From Hyphomicrobiales bacterium (GTDB lineage Bacteria; Pseudomonadota; Alphaproteobacteria; Rhizobiales; Rhizobiaceae), in assembly GCA_002401155.1 (NCBI GenBank), contig NVSG01000002.1:655462-719461 (forward strand): a DNA stretch of 64,000 bases, in the 5' to 3' direction. Of the stretch, positions 56,630 to 64,000 are shown one piece after another. The stretch's first letter is position 1. Each line of letters begins with the position of its first letter. A program made the position numbers and the translations under genes. The notes below the pieces were generated by a model. It was not told where the DNA came from. It ran no database searches and saw only the letters and a program-made list of their open reading frames with translations.

Positions 56630-57607
56630 TTAAACGGTTGAATTGGGTCTGTTAGAATTGGCCGGATTTCCCAGCCGTGAAATTGATCGCGCCACCCCTG
56701 CAATTGCAAAGATAAGCAGCGGAAACGAGAATAGAAAAATGATCAGATAAGTGATGATCAGCATTGGCCTTGCCACTTGTCTGCCGCGCAATCGAAGGTG
56801 AAGCGCACCAAGCCCGACAATGGCAAATGCCATAAATAGCACGCCGGAAAATACCGCAGCAATACTGGCCAAAACGCCCGTACCAAACAGCATCAATATC
56901 ATGGCCGTCGGCAAAGCGACCAATGCGCCCAGAGGAAGGCTCAGATCAACGGGCATGTCGTCGGCCGGTCGTTGCATACGTTTGTAATTGCGAGAGATTG
57001 CCGCTGCCAGATGGGCATTTATCACATGGGTGACCAGCCAGATGCTGGGATAGAAAAACGGAACCAGCTTGGCAAATGTTTGGGCAAGGTTGATTAAATC
57101 AGCCTCGTTGAGAGATTTTAGCTCCGGATTTATGCGGGTAATTTCCTGCATTTGTTTGACGATCACCGGAACGATAGTTTCACTGCTAAAACCGGAAATG
57201 GCGCCAATCACCAGAACACCACAACCAATGGCAATCGCCAGATTAAACAGCAGGTTTTCCAATGGGAACCAGGTCAGCGGAGAACTATCCGCATCTTTCT
57301 CACCATCTGCCGATGTTCCCTGAGCTAAAGTTGCCTGGTAGCCAATCAATAGGGCAGGGAATGCAATAATTGCTCCAACGGTTGCAACCGCAAGGGATGG
57401 GGCAAGCATAAGCGCAATGCCGAGCGCTGTGAGCGTTGCAACGATGCCGCTAAGGCTACCAAAGGAAAATATCGCCAGATAAATCGGCAGGGGCGCAATG
57501 TATAAAGGCAATTTGCCCAGCATCCCGACCATATAGGAGGAGAAATACAGCAATGCCGCAGCAAGGCCCGCAAGAACGCCGATCAATATTGGATGTGGTT
57601 TTGACAA
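56630..57607 (-). CDS. DUF2232 membrane protein
   Basis: Predicted inner-membrane protein with eight or so helices, of unknown function. The 325-residue sequence starts [21 protein letters not shown] and has a long periplasmic or cytoplasmic stretch in the middle ([19 protein letters not shown]) and a C-terminal [21 protein letters not shown]. It lies between rpsR and rplI, the standard Hyphomicrobiales position. A terminator-like hairpin precedes it, so it may need its own promoter. Confidence 0.85.
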   Translation of the reverse strand: MSKPHPILIGVLAGLAAALLYFSSYMVGMLGKLPLYIAPLPIYLAIFSFGSLSGIVATLTALGIALMLAPSLAVATVGAIIAFPALLIGYQATLAQGTSADGEKDADSSPLTWFPLENLLFNLAIAIGCGVLVIGAISGFSSETIVPVIVKQMQEITRINPELKSLNEADLINLAQTFAKLVPFFYPSIWLVTHVINAHLAAAISRNYKRMQRPADDMPVDLSLPLGALVALPTAMILMLFGTGVLASIAAVFSGVLFMAFAIVGLGALHLRLRGRQVARPMLIITYLIIFLFSFPLLIFAIAGVARSISRLGNPANSNRPNSTV

Positions 57608-57702
57608 TACGCTGTCCTGTCCTTCGACAGTTAGAGACGGTTTCGTCCCAACTTGGTTTCATTAATATTCGCTCAATTCCAAGAGCGTTCAGGGATGATC
57701 CC

Positions 57703-57734
57703 TAAAGAAACGAAAATGGCGGTTCGCCGCCATT
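57703..57734 (-). terminator. Hairpin terminator after rpsR
   Basis: AATGGCGG-TTCG-CCGCCATT (57715-57734) is a perfect 8-bp stem; on the minus strand it is followed by TTCGTTTCTTT, a T-rich run. It lies 16 bp after the rpsR stop and before DUF2232, so it ends or attenuates the rpsF-rpsR message. The downstream genes are on the same strand. Confidence 0.75.
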
Positions 57735-57749
57735 CTCGAATTTTAAATC

Positions 57750-57998
57750 TTACGCAATCACGTAAGGCAACAGGCCCAGGAAGCGGGCGCGTTTGATTGC
57801 ACGGGCAAGATCGCGTTGTTTCTTCTGGCTCACGGCTGTGATGCGGGAAGGAACAATTTTGCCACGCTCGGAAATATAACGCTGCAAAAGGCGAACGTCT
57901 TTATAATCGATTTTCGGAGCATTAGTGCCTGAAAACGGGCAGGATTTGCGACGACGGTTAAATGGGCGACGAATGCCTGAAGTTGATGACATAGCCAT
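57750..57998 (-). CDS. rpsR: Ribosomal protein S18
   Basis: 30S protein bS18, partner of S6. The 82-residue sequence [26 protein letters not shown] and [21 protein letters not shown], then [11 protein letters not shown] are the family blocks. It starts 5 nt after the rpsF stop, so the two are translated together. Length is normal. Confidence 0.97.
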   Translation of the reverse strand: MAMSSTSGIRRPFNRRRKSCPFSGTNAPKIDYKDVRLLQRYISERGKIVPSRITAVSQKKQRDLARAIKRARFLGLLPYVIA

Positions 57999-58003
57999 AA
58001 TGA

Positions 58004-58447
58004 TTACTCGCTTTCAGCTTTAGTTTCGGAAGCCGCAGGAGCAGCAGGTGCCGCCGCTGGTGTGCGATCTCCACGCGGTGGACGACTGTCACGGTCATTG
58101 TGACGAGGGCGACGGTCATCCCGGTCGCTCTTTTTCATCATTGCCGATGGACCATCTTCAAGTTCTTCAACACGAATGGTCATATAACGCAGAATATCTT
58201 CATGGATGCGCATCTGGCGTTCCATTTCAGCAAGGGCAGCAGCCGGTGCATCAACATTCAGGTGTAGGTAATGTGCTTTGCGGTTTTTCGCGATACGGTA
58301 GGCTGAATTTCTCAGTCCCCAGTTCTCAACTTTAGAGATTTTACCGCCATTTTCGGTCAGAACTTTTGAAAAATGTTCAACCAATGCTTCGGCTTGCTGC
58401 GTAGAAATATCCTGACGCGCAAGAAATGTGTGTTCGTAAAGTGCCAT
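58004..58447 (-). CDS. rpsF: Ribosomal protein S6
   Basis: 30S protein bS6 that pairs with S18 on the platform. The core is [52 protein letters not shown] and [10 protein letters not shown]. The C-terminus is long and Arg/Asp-rich with a Pro/Ala tail, common in alphaproteobacteria (147 residues). The long leader upstream (about 210 nt) suggests control, possibly by the S6:S18 complex as in other bacteria. Confidence 0.97.
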   Translation of the reverse strand: MALYEHTFLARQDISTQQAEALVEHFSKVLTENGGKISKVENWGLRNSAYRIAKNRKAHYLHLNVDAPAAALAEMERQMRIHEDILRYMTIRVEELEDGPSAMMKKSDRDDRRPRHNDRDSRPPRGDRTPAAAPAAPAASETKAESE

Positions 58448-58506
58448 TGAAAGCCTTTCCTTTTAAAATAATACAAGCATGCTGCGCAAAGCCTTCACGC
58501 CGCTTT

Positions 58507-58614
58507 TCATTTGGTTATAAATAACCGGAAAGGCGTCTGTAGACGGTCGAGAGCGAAGACACGGGAGGTCAAATCATCTGATTGATTTATCGGTTTCCAG
58601 CCAACAGTAAGCAT
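58507..58614 (-). CDS. 35-codon open frame in rpsF leader
   Basis: ATG at 58614 has GGAGGGG about 5 nt upstream and opens a 35-codon frame (MLTVGWKPINQSDDLTSRVF ... LFITK) ending in TGA about 60 nt before rpsF. The Shine-Dalgarno pairs with CCCCTCGTT upstream (58657-58665 on the plus strand) in a 9-bp stem with one bulged G. No homology is claimed; it could be a leader peptide or chance. Confidence 0.4.
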   Translation of the reverse strand: MLTVGWKPINQSDDLTSRVFALDRLQTPFRLFITK

Positions 58615-58666
58615 GAAAACCCCTCCGTTCAGCCTCCAGCAGCAATACTTGAGCTCAACGAGGGGC

Positions 58667-58694
58667 TTTATAGGCCAATTTCACCAATATGCAA
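58667..58694 (-). promoter_or_regulatory. rpsF promoter
   Basis: On the minus strand TTGCAT (58694-58689) and TATAAA (58672-58667) are 16 bp apart. The transcript would start near 58660, giving a 213-nt leader before rpsF that contains several hairpins and the 35-codon frame. This accounts for most of the 350-bp gap between rpsF and the hydrolase. Confidence 0.6.
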
Positions 58695-58798
58695 GCAGGA
58701 ATTTATCAGTATTCAAATCTATTATATGTTAGAAATACCCGATTGCGACCCGTGAACAATATAATTGCAGAAACCGATGGATAAAGGCCGGAAAACTG

Positions 58799-59695
58799 GT
58801 GAATTATTTCAAGTTAAATTGGGCCTGCGCAATGCTTGTTTGTCTGATGGCGACTCTGTTTTTTAGCAGTGTGGTAGAGGCAGCAGACGGCCTTTTAAAA
58901 CCTTACAAAGAGAAAATTTTTCGATATCGAAAACCCATCGTATCCGGGGATGGTGGCATGTTTTTGAGAATACCTTATGAGCCGCTACGCGATATCAACA
59001 AACGCGACGAGATACCGGTACGAAAAGTAAAAGGCTATTACGTATCCTCCAAGCCCAAGCGCCACCAAAAAGACCTTGTACTCAACGCCAATGGCCGCAA
59101 AGTCACCCATTTTGCAGTGGGGCAATTGAAGGGCAATGCGGCCATGACGGTAATTTTTCTGCACGGGCGCGATGGTAGCCGCCATTTAGGCTTCGATGAC
59201 GACCGTTTCGGCGGAAATTTCAACCGGGTAAAAAACCTGATGTATCGCAATAAAGGCATCTATATCAGCGCCGACTTTGTTGATTTCAAAGATGCAGGCA
59301 AAAATGATATCAAAGCCTTGATCAAACATTATCGCCCCCTGACCAAAGGCCCGCTGGTGATTGCCTGCGGTTCCATGGGAACCCACATTTGCTGGCGGTT
59401 GGCAAAAGACCCGGCGGCGGCAAAAATGATCGACGGGCTGGTGATCATGGGCGGTTTTCCCAATCAGGAGTTTTTGGATATGAAGAAGTCCAGAAAAATC
59501 CCCATTATCTTCGCCCATGGTGGCATCGACTATGTGTATAAGTGGCAAACCACCTATGATTTTTATAAAAATCTGCGCGTAAACAATCCGGGATATCCTG
59601 TACGCTACGTGGTGTTTGATGGCGGAAAGCACGGCACGCCCGTGCGCATGATCGACTGGCGCGATAGCCTGAACTGGATTGCTGCCAATCAATAA
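58799..59695 (+). CDS. Exported alpha/beta-hydrolase-like protein
   Basis: Probable periplasmic alpha/beta-hydrolase. GTG at 58799 gives 298 residues with a signal peptide (MLVCLMATLFFSSVVEAADG). The fold motifs are MTVIFLHGRDGSRH (oxyanion loop region), ACGSMGTHICWRLA with nucleophile Ser in GxSxG-like GSMG, an Asp in HGGIDYVYKW and the final His in GGKHGTPV. The first Gly of the usual GxSxG is a Cys-Gly pair. It precedes fabD on the same strand. Substrate unknown. Confidence 0.75.
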   Translation: MNYFKLNWACAMLVCLMATLFFSSVVEAADGLLKPYKEKIFRYRKPIVSGDGGMFLRIPYEPLRDINKRDEIPVRKVKGYYVSSKPKRHQKDLVLNANGRKVTHFAVGQLKGNAAMTVIFLHGRDGSRHLGFDDDRFGGNFNRVKNLMYRNKGIYISADFVDFKDAGKNDIKALIKHYRPLTKGPLVIACGSMGTHICWRLAKDPAAAKMIDGLVIMGGFPNQEFLDMKKSRKIPIIFAHGGIDYVYKWQTTYDFYKNLRVNNPGYPVRYVVFDGGKHGTPVRMIDWRDSLNWIAANQ

Positions 59696-59787
59696 CCTTG
59701 GCAATAACGCGTGCCCCAAGCTTGACTCCGCCCCCACAAAACTTTAGCCGAAGGCTATCGGCGAAAATTAAATTATTGGACTCAAGT

Positions 59788-60729
59788 ATGAAATTAGCGG
59801 TGACATTTCCGGGACAGGGTAGTCAGTCAGTAGGCATGGGCAAGGCGCTCCATGATGCATTTCCAGAAGCAAAAGCTGTATTCGACGAGATCGACGAAGC
59901 CTTAGGCGAAAAACTGTCAGATATCATCTGGGATGGCCCGCAGGAAACACTCACCCTCACAGCCAATGCGCAACCGGCGCTGATGGCCGTATCTCTCGCC
60001 GCAATCAAGGCGCTGGAAAGCAAAGGCTTCTCACTGGCCAGCCAAGCAAGTTTTGTCGCCGGGCATTCTCTCGGTGAATATTCGGCCCTTTGTGCATCTG
60101 GCGCTATCTCCATCGCTGATACGGCAAGGTTATTGCGCATCCGTGGCAACGCCATGCAGGCAGCTGTACCGGCAGGCGAGGGCGCAATGGCCGCAATCAT
60201 CGGACTGGAACGCGCCGATGTGGATGCCATTTGCGAAAGCAATAAAGGTTCCGGTTGCTGCCAGATCGCCAATGATAATGGCGGCGGACAATTCGTAATT
60301 TCAGGCAGCAAGGCAGAAGTTGAAGCCGCGGCAGAACAAGCCAAGGAAAAAGGCGCAAAACGTGCGCTGATCCTGCCCGTATCTGCCCCATTCCACTCGG
60401 CATTGATGGAACCGGCAGCCTCCGTCATGAAAGATGCGCTGGAAGCCGTAGAAATCAAAGCCCCATGCGTACCGTTGATTTCCAACGTGCTGGCGCAGCC
60501 AATTACCGACCCCGATGAAATCCGCAAACGGCTGGTCGAACAAGTCACCGGACAAGTGCGCTGGGCCGAATCCGTAACCTATATGGCAGACAACGGCATT
60601 GAAGCGCTGATCGAAGCTGGTTCCGGTAAAGTGCTGACGGGCCTTGCCCGCCGCATCTCACGCGATCTCAAAGGTATTCCCGTTGGAACGCCGGAAGATG
60701 TAGATAAAGCGCTGGAAGCCTTGATCTAA
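59788..60729 (+). CDS. fabD: Malonyl-CoA-ACP transacylase
   Basis: Transfers malonate from CoA to ACP for fatty acid synthesis. ATG at 59788 gives MKLAVTFPGQGSQSVGMG, the standard start; an open frame to 59698 lacks homology. The nucleophile is Ser94 in GHSLGEYSAL and the His is in APFHSALMEPA. The 313-residue length is normal. It is followed by fabG. Confidence 0.96.
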   Translation: MKLAVTFPGQGSQSVGMGKALHDAFPEAKAVFDEIDEALGEKLSDIIWDGPQETLTLTANAQPALMAVSLAAIKALESKGFSLASQASFVAGHSLGEYSALCASGAISIADTARLLRIRGNAMQAAVPAGEGAMAAIIGLERADVDAICESNKGSGCCQIANDNGGGQFVISGSKAEVEAAAEQAKEKGAKRALILPVSAPFHSALMEPAASVMKDALEAVEIKAPCVPLISNVLAQPITDPDEIRKRLVEQVTGQVRWAESVTYMADNGIEALIEAGSGKVLTGLARRISRDLKGIPVGTPEDVDKALEALI

Positions 60730-60789
60730 CCCAGTTCAGAAATCATAGTAATTGCAGAATTCGGCCAGAAGGCCCCATAGGAGTAACCC

Positions 60790-61527
60790 ATGTTTGATTT
60801 AACCGGCAAAAAAGCACTCGTCACCGGCGCCAGCGGCGGCATTGGCGAAGCGGTAGCCCGCGCATTACACGCACAAGGCGCAACCGTCGGCCTGCACGGC
60901 ACCAGAGAAGAAAAACTGAAAGAACTGGCCGAAAGCCTCGGCGATCGCACCATGATCTTCCCGGCGGATCTCTCAGACCGCGACGCGGTCAAGGCGCTGG
61001 GCGAAGAGGTCGAAGCAAAAATGGAAGGCCTCGATATTCTGGTCAACAATGCGGGTATCACCCGCGATGGCCTGTTCGTGCGCATGAGCGATGAAAACTG
61101 GGACGCCGTATTGGAAGTCAATCTAACATCCGTCTTCCGCCTAACTCGCGAACTTGCCTACCCAATGATGCGCCGCAAATCGGGCCGCATCATCAACATC
61201 ACCTCCATTGTCGGCGTTACGGGCAATCCGGGCCAAGCCAATTATTGCGCCGCCAAAGCAGGCATGATCGGCATGTCCAAATCACTGGCACAAGAGATCG
61301 CCAGCCGCGGCATCACAGTAAACTGCATAGCCCCGGGCTTCATCGCTTCCGCGATGACAGAAGCGCTAAACGACAAACAAAAAGACACAATTCTAGGCGC
61401 GATCCCCATGAAGAAAATGGGAGAAGGCGCAGACATCGCCGCCGCAGTCCTATACCTAGCCGCGGAAAGCGGACGCTACGTGACAGGCCAAACTTTGCAC
61501 GTGAATGGCGGCATGGCGATGATCTAG
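60790..61527 (+). CDS. fabG: 3-oxoacyl-[ACP] reductase
   Basis: NADPH-dependent SDR reducing beta-ketoacyl-ACP. The cofactor loop is TGASGGIGEAVA, NNAG is present, the catalytic Ser is in INITSIVGVTG and the Tyr/Lys pair in NYCAAKAG. The C-terminal APGFIASAMTEAL and VTGQTLHVNGGMAMI are family blocks. It follows fabD by 60 nt. acpP and fabF, which normally come next in this group, are absent from the window. Confidence 0.96.
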   Translation: MFDLTGKKALVTGASGGIGEAVARALHAQGATVGLHGTREEKLKELAESLGDRTMIFPADLSDRDAVKALGEEVEAKMEGLDILVNNAGITRDGLFVRMSDENWDAVLEVNLTSVFRLTRELAYPMMRRKSGRIINITSIVGVTGNPGQANYCAAKAGMIGMSKSLAQEIASRGITVNCIAPGFIASAMTEALNDKQKDTILGAIPMKKMGEGADIAAAVLYLAAESGRYVTGQTLHVNGGMAMI

Positions 61528-62040
61528 GGCTCCAAAGCCGCGACTCTACTCATATCGGGTGAATGGCAGCAATGCGGACAAAGTTACCAAACTCTCAACT
61601 TGTTCCAAGGTCTCAATTGGGGGTAAAAGCGGCCATTGACTATGGTTTGATGTTTTTATCATAATTGGAAAAGCAGGCATCGGAATAGTCTGAACTAATG
61701 TGAATTTGACCGTATCGGGCCAACTGCGATGCCCACCCAAAAATGGGAGGAGTTATTACAATTTCTCCAAACCGTCCCTCAACGTCGCATCATCAACATC
61801 GTGTTGACATTGGCAATAATACGCGTTGAATCTGTCTAAAAAGCGTAATGAGCCCAAACAAGACCTTTAGCATTCGACGATAAACAAAGGCCACAGCCCT
61901 TAGCTGCTGGCCGGTTTTCAACAACAATATGTGTAACCTACCATAAAAACAGGCCTAAAAATTATCCCGACTTTTCCGAAACATTGACGGGCGCGCTTTG
62001 CGGCGTGTGATTAAGATAAAGCCGAAGTTTTCAACCCAAA
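61528..62040. other. 513-bp gap; possible dispersed repeat
   Basis: No gene is supported. About 61570-61660 contains GCGGACAAAG ... GGGGGTAAAAGCGGCCATT, reminiscent of repetitive GCGGACA/AAGCGGCC-type sequences that are dispersed in some alphaproteobacterial genomes. Weak A/T-rich promoter-like segments follow. No acpP remnant was seen on either strand. Confidence 0.35.
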
Positions 62041-64000
62041 CTAAACTGCTTTTTCGCTACCCCCTTGGTTGAGCGTTCCGAGTTTCTCCGCAACGAATCC
62101 ATGCACTTCCTTGCTAATAAATGGCGCCAAATCAGAAACTGGCATCGGCCTGCCTAACAGATATCCTTGAAGTTGGTCGCATTTCAGTTCAACAAGCATC
62201 TCGGCCAAATGATCGGTCTCCACGCCTTCTGCTGTCACTGTCATGCCCATCTTATGCCCCAAGTCTATGATGCTTTTGAGTACGTCATATAATTTTGTTG
62301 AATTAGAATCCTCGTGCAACAGAAAGGATTGATCAATCTTGAGCGTATTAAAGCCAAATTTCCAAAGGTGACTCAGGCTAGAATATCCGGTGCCGAAATC
62401 ATCCATAGCAATCGAAGTTCCAAGACGTTTCAATTGCTCAAGCTGCTCAAGCACATGCTCACTATCGTTCAAGAGCAGGGATTCTGAAATTTCAAGTTCA
62501 AGCTGACTTGCGGGGAAGTTTGCGGCAATCAAAGCATTTGAGACCGTCTCGACTAGCCGACCATCTTCAAATTGTCGAGGCGAAAGATTGACCGCCAGAA
62601 TATATGTTTTTGGCCAAGCGCTGGCAACGGAGATTGCTTGTTGCAATACCCATTCTCCCAGTTCTCCTATGAATCCTATTCTCTCTGCTACCGGAATGAA
62701 CACATCAGGAGGGATACGTCCCCCTTTTCCGTCTTCAAGTCGCAACAACGCTTCAAAGCCAACAGTTTTTCTGTCCGTAGCGGAGGCGAGAGGCTGAAAT
62801 TCAATTGAGAAGTTTCCGTCTTTCAAGCCATTTGTGACGCTGGACTCAATTTCGCGTACAGCGTTAGCTTCTGTCCGAAGTGAATTTGTATATATGATTG
62901 CACTGTCTTTGCCTGCCGATTTGGCAGAGTAGAGAGCTAAATCTGCGGAGTTCATTGCATCATCGAGTGAAATTCCCTCATCCGGAAAATAACATCCCGC
63001 GCTCATATTCCCGACTATAGTATTCCCCTTATAGTCAAGCGGTTCTCTTATGGACGAAAGCATTCGTTCTGCAATTTCCCCTAATTGATCCGCGTTTTCA
63101 CAATCGATGGTAACAACAAATTCATCACCGCCCATCCGGGCCACCATATCGGATTCACGCAAATTATCGGAGATCTTCTCAGATATATGGATTAAAAATT
63201 TGTCTCCGCCTTCATGGCCGTATTCATCATTGATCAGTTTAAAATTATCTGCGTCGAAAAATATAATGCCTGTGCGGTTTGCTCCGCTGGCTGGGAACTT
63301 GCCTTCTAGTTTTTCATAGAATGCCCGTCGATTATTTAACCCGGTCAGTTCGTCTGTCAGCGACATTAAACGGACGTTTTCTTCAGCTCTGCGAATTTTT
63401 ACGTCCCGCCAAAGAAAAGCAACAGATGTGAACAGATATATAAATCCACACAATAATGGCAGCCCGTATCCGATCACAGAGAAGGTCGACTGAACCAATC
63501 CAGCAGAATAAGTTTGGTTGATATAAACTTCAACCACCCCAATTTTACGGCCATCAACATCTTTCGCCAATACGTAGGCCTCTGCGTATACGTCAGGTCG
63601 TGCTTTCTTGTTGGTACCGTTTTTTACAAAAACAAGACTCTGTTCATTATCAAATACTGAAATTGCCTTGCGGTTATATTTTGTCACTTTATGAAAACTA
63701 ACTGAAGAGTTGGTTTCGTCAGACACGATTACGATTGTGCCATCGGGTCTAAATAACTTGAACCGGAAAACATCTCCAATCGCCACGATCGATGTTATCA
63801 CTTCGCTCTGTTGGTCGGTCGGAGTGCCGGTTTCGATCAAATTTTCAATTTGCGGCAACTTCTGCGCGAAATGAGTGGCCCAACGGATTGCCTTATGTTC
63901 GGCTTCATCCTCGATGGTTTGTTGGATCGCAGAATCCAAAGTAAAATGAACACTAACAACTATCAAAGGAAGTAAAATTATAGCTATTGCTGCCGGTATA
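62041..64000 (-). CDS. GGDEF/EAL bifunctional c-di-GMP protein, partial
   Basis: Membrane sensor with both a diguanylate cyclase and a phosphodiesterase domain. The reading frame continues to the right edge as a membrane helix (PAAIAIILLPLIVVSVHF), so the 5' end lies outside the window. An extracytoplasmic domain of about 130 residues and a second helix (GYGLPLLCGFIYLFTSVAFLW) follow. The cyclase half has an intact GGDEF in ARMGGDEFVV; the EAL half has FEALLRL, DDFGTGYSS and VTAEGVE, so both activities may be retained. AT-rich codon use hints at a different origin from fabDG. Confidence 0.92.
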   Translation of the reverse strand, partial: IPAAIAIILLPLIVVSVHFTLDSAIQQTIEDEAEHKAIRWATHFAQKLPQIENLIETGTPTDQQSEVITSIVAIGDVFRFKLFRPDGTIVIVSDETNSSVSFHKVTKYNRKAISVFDNEQSLVFVKNGTNKKARPDVYAEAYVLAKDVDGRKIGVVEVYINQTYSAGLVQSTFSVIGYGLPLLCGFIYLFTSVAFLWRDVKIRRAEENVRLMSLTDELTGLNNRRAFYEKLEGKFPASGANRTGIIFFDADNFKLINDEYGHEGGDKFLIHISEKISDNLRESDMVARMGGDEFVVTIDCENADQLGEIAERMLSSIREPLDYKGNTIVGNMSAGCYFPDEGISLDDAMNSADLALYSAKSAGKDSAIIYTNSLRTEANAVREIESSVTNGLKDGNFSIEFQPLASATDRKTVGFEALLRLEDGKGGRIPPDVFIPVAERIGFIGELGEWVLQQAISVASAWPKTYILAVNLSPRQFEDGRLVETVSNALIAANFPASQLELEISESLLLNDSEHVLEQLEQLKRLGTSIAMDDFGTGYSSLSHLWKFGFNTLKIDQSFLLHEDSNSTKLYDVLKSIIDLGHKMGMTVTAEGVETDHLAEMLVELKCDQLQGYLLGRPMPVSDLAPFISKEVHGFVAEKLGTLNQGGSEKAV

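Noticed and set aside
59186-59737. Minus-strand open frame opposite the hydrolase
   Set aside because: The plus-strand frame has a signal peptide and hydrolase motifs; this one does not.
1-64000. CRISPR arrays, transposases, integrases, phage genes and toxin-antitoxin pairs
   Set aside because: No regularly spaced direct repeats, DDE or recombinase motifs, or paired small toxin genes were seen on either strand.

Overview
The window is a 64 kb chromosomal segment of an alphaproteobacterium, most likely order Hyphomicrobiales (Rhizobiales). The reasons are the conserved gene blocks (slt-dapA-smpB ... rpoZ-rsh ... acpS-lepB-rnc-era-recO; cysS-cimA; psd-pssA; cvpA-purF; rpsF-rpsR-DUF2232-rplI-dnaB-alr-radA; fabD-fabG), a single bifunctional RelA/SpoT protein, and a NadQ-type repressor beside nadABC. 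Base composition looks slightly below 50% GC by eye. I see no tRNA, rRNA, CRISPR array, phage or transposase. Both edge genes run off the window: the transglycosylase on the left and a GGDEF/EAL protein on the right.

Layout. 1-12.5 kb: cell wall, lysine and peptidoglycan precursors, trans-translation, DNA repair, RNA polymerase omega, stringent response, then lipid, secretion and RNA processing genes (acpS, lepB, rnc, era, recO). 12.5-20.3 kb: an MFS carrier, then nadABC with a palindrome upstream and the convergent nadQ operon (ygfZ-HD-nadQ). 20.3-26.5 kb: small exported or unknown proteins and a four-gene haem/metal module (cytochrome c, His-rich exported protein, Met-rich cytochrome c', dihaem cytochrome c) behind a promoter with the geometry of CueR/MerR-controlled copper promoters. 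26.5-38.6 kb: nucleotide and DNA maintenance (NUDIX, SRAP), a LysE exporter, cysS-cimA-rarD, LOG, a LysM protein, ArsR-Atm1 and psd-pssA. 38.6-45 kb: an RND efflux pair with a PadR regulator whose promoter contains an 18-bp perfect palindrome, a GST, and a 44-residue exported His/Cys peptide. 45-48 kb: SDR, purF, cvpA. 48-51.5 kb: an apparent insertion between cvpA and radA, carrying a Crp/Fnr regulator, a divergent exported His/Met-rich protein, a core-MetE protein and a GC-rich hairpin cluster. 51.5-58.7 kb: radA, alr, dnaB, rplI, DUF2232, rpsR, rpsF with a long leader. 58.8-64 kb: hydrolase, fabD, fabG, then a 513-bp gap and the GGDEF/EAL gene where acpP would be expected.

The most interesting region is the predicted copper-inducible cytochrome operon (21.6-24.0 kb). 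The promoter has a 19-bp spacer and a CTTCC-7-GGAAG dyad, and at least two of the four products carry likely copper-binding sequence (a His-rich mature region and a Met-rich insert in a cytochrome c'). No CopA or multicopper oxidase lies beside it. Other notable signals are a palindrome inside the PadR/RND promoter, a palindrome inside the arsR promoter, a 26-bp palindrome between the Crp/Fnr gene and its neighbour, a 35-codon open frame with a strong Shine-Dalgarno in the rpsF leader, and the breaks in the usual radA-cvpA and fabG-acpP order.
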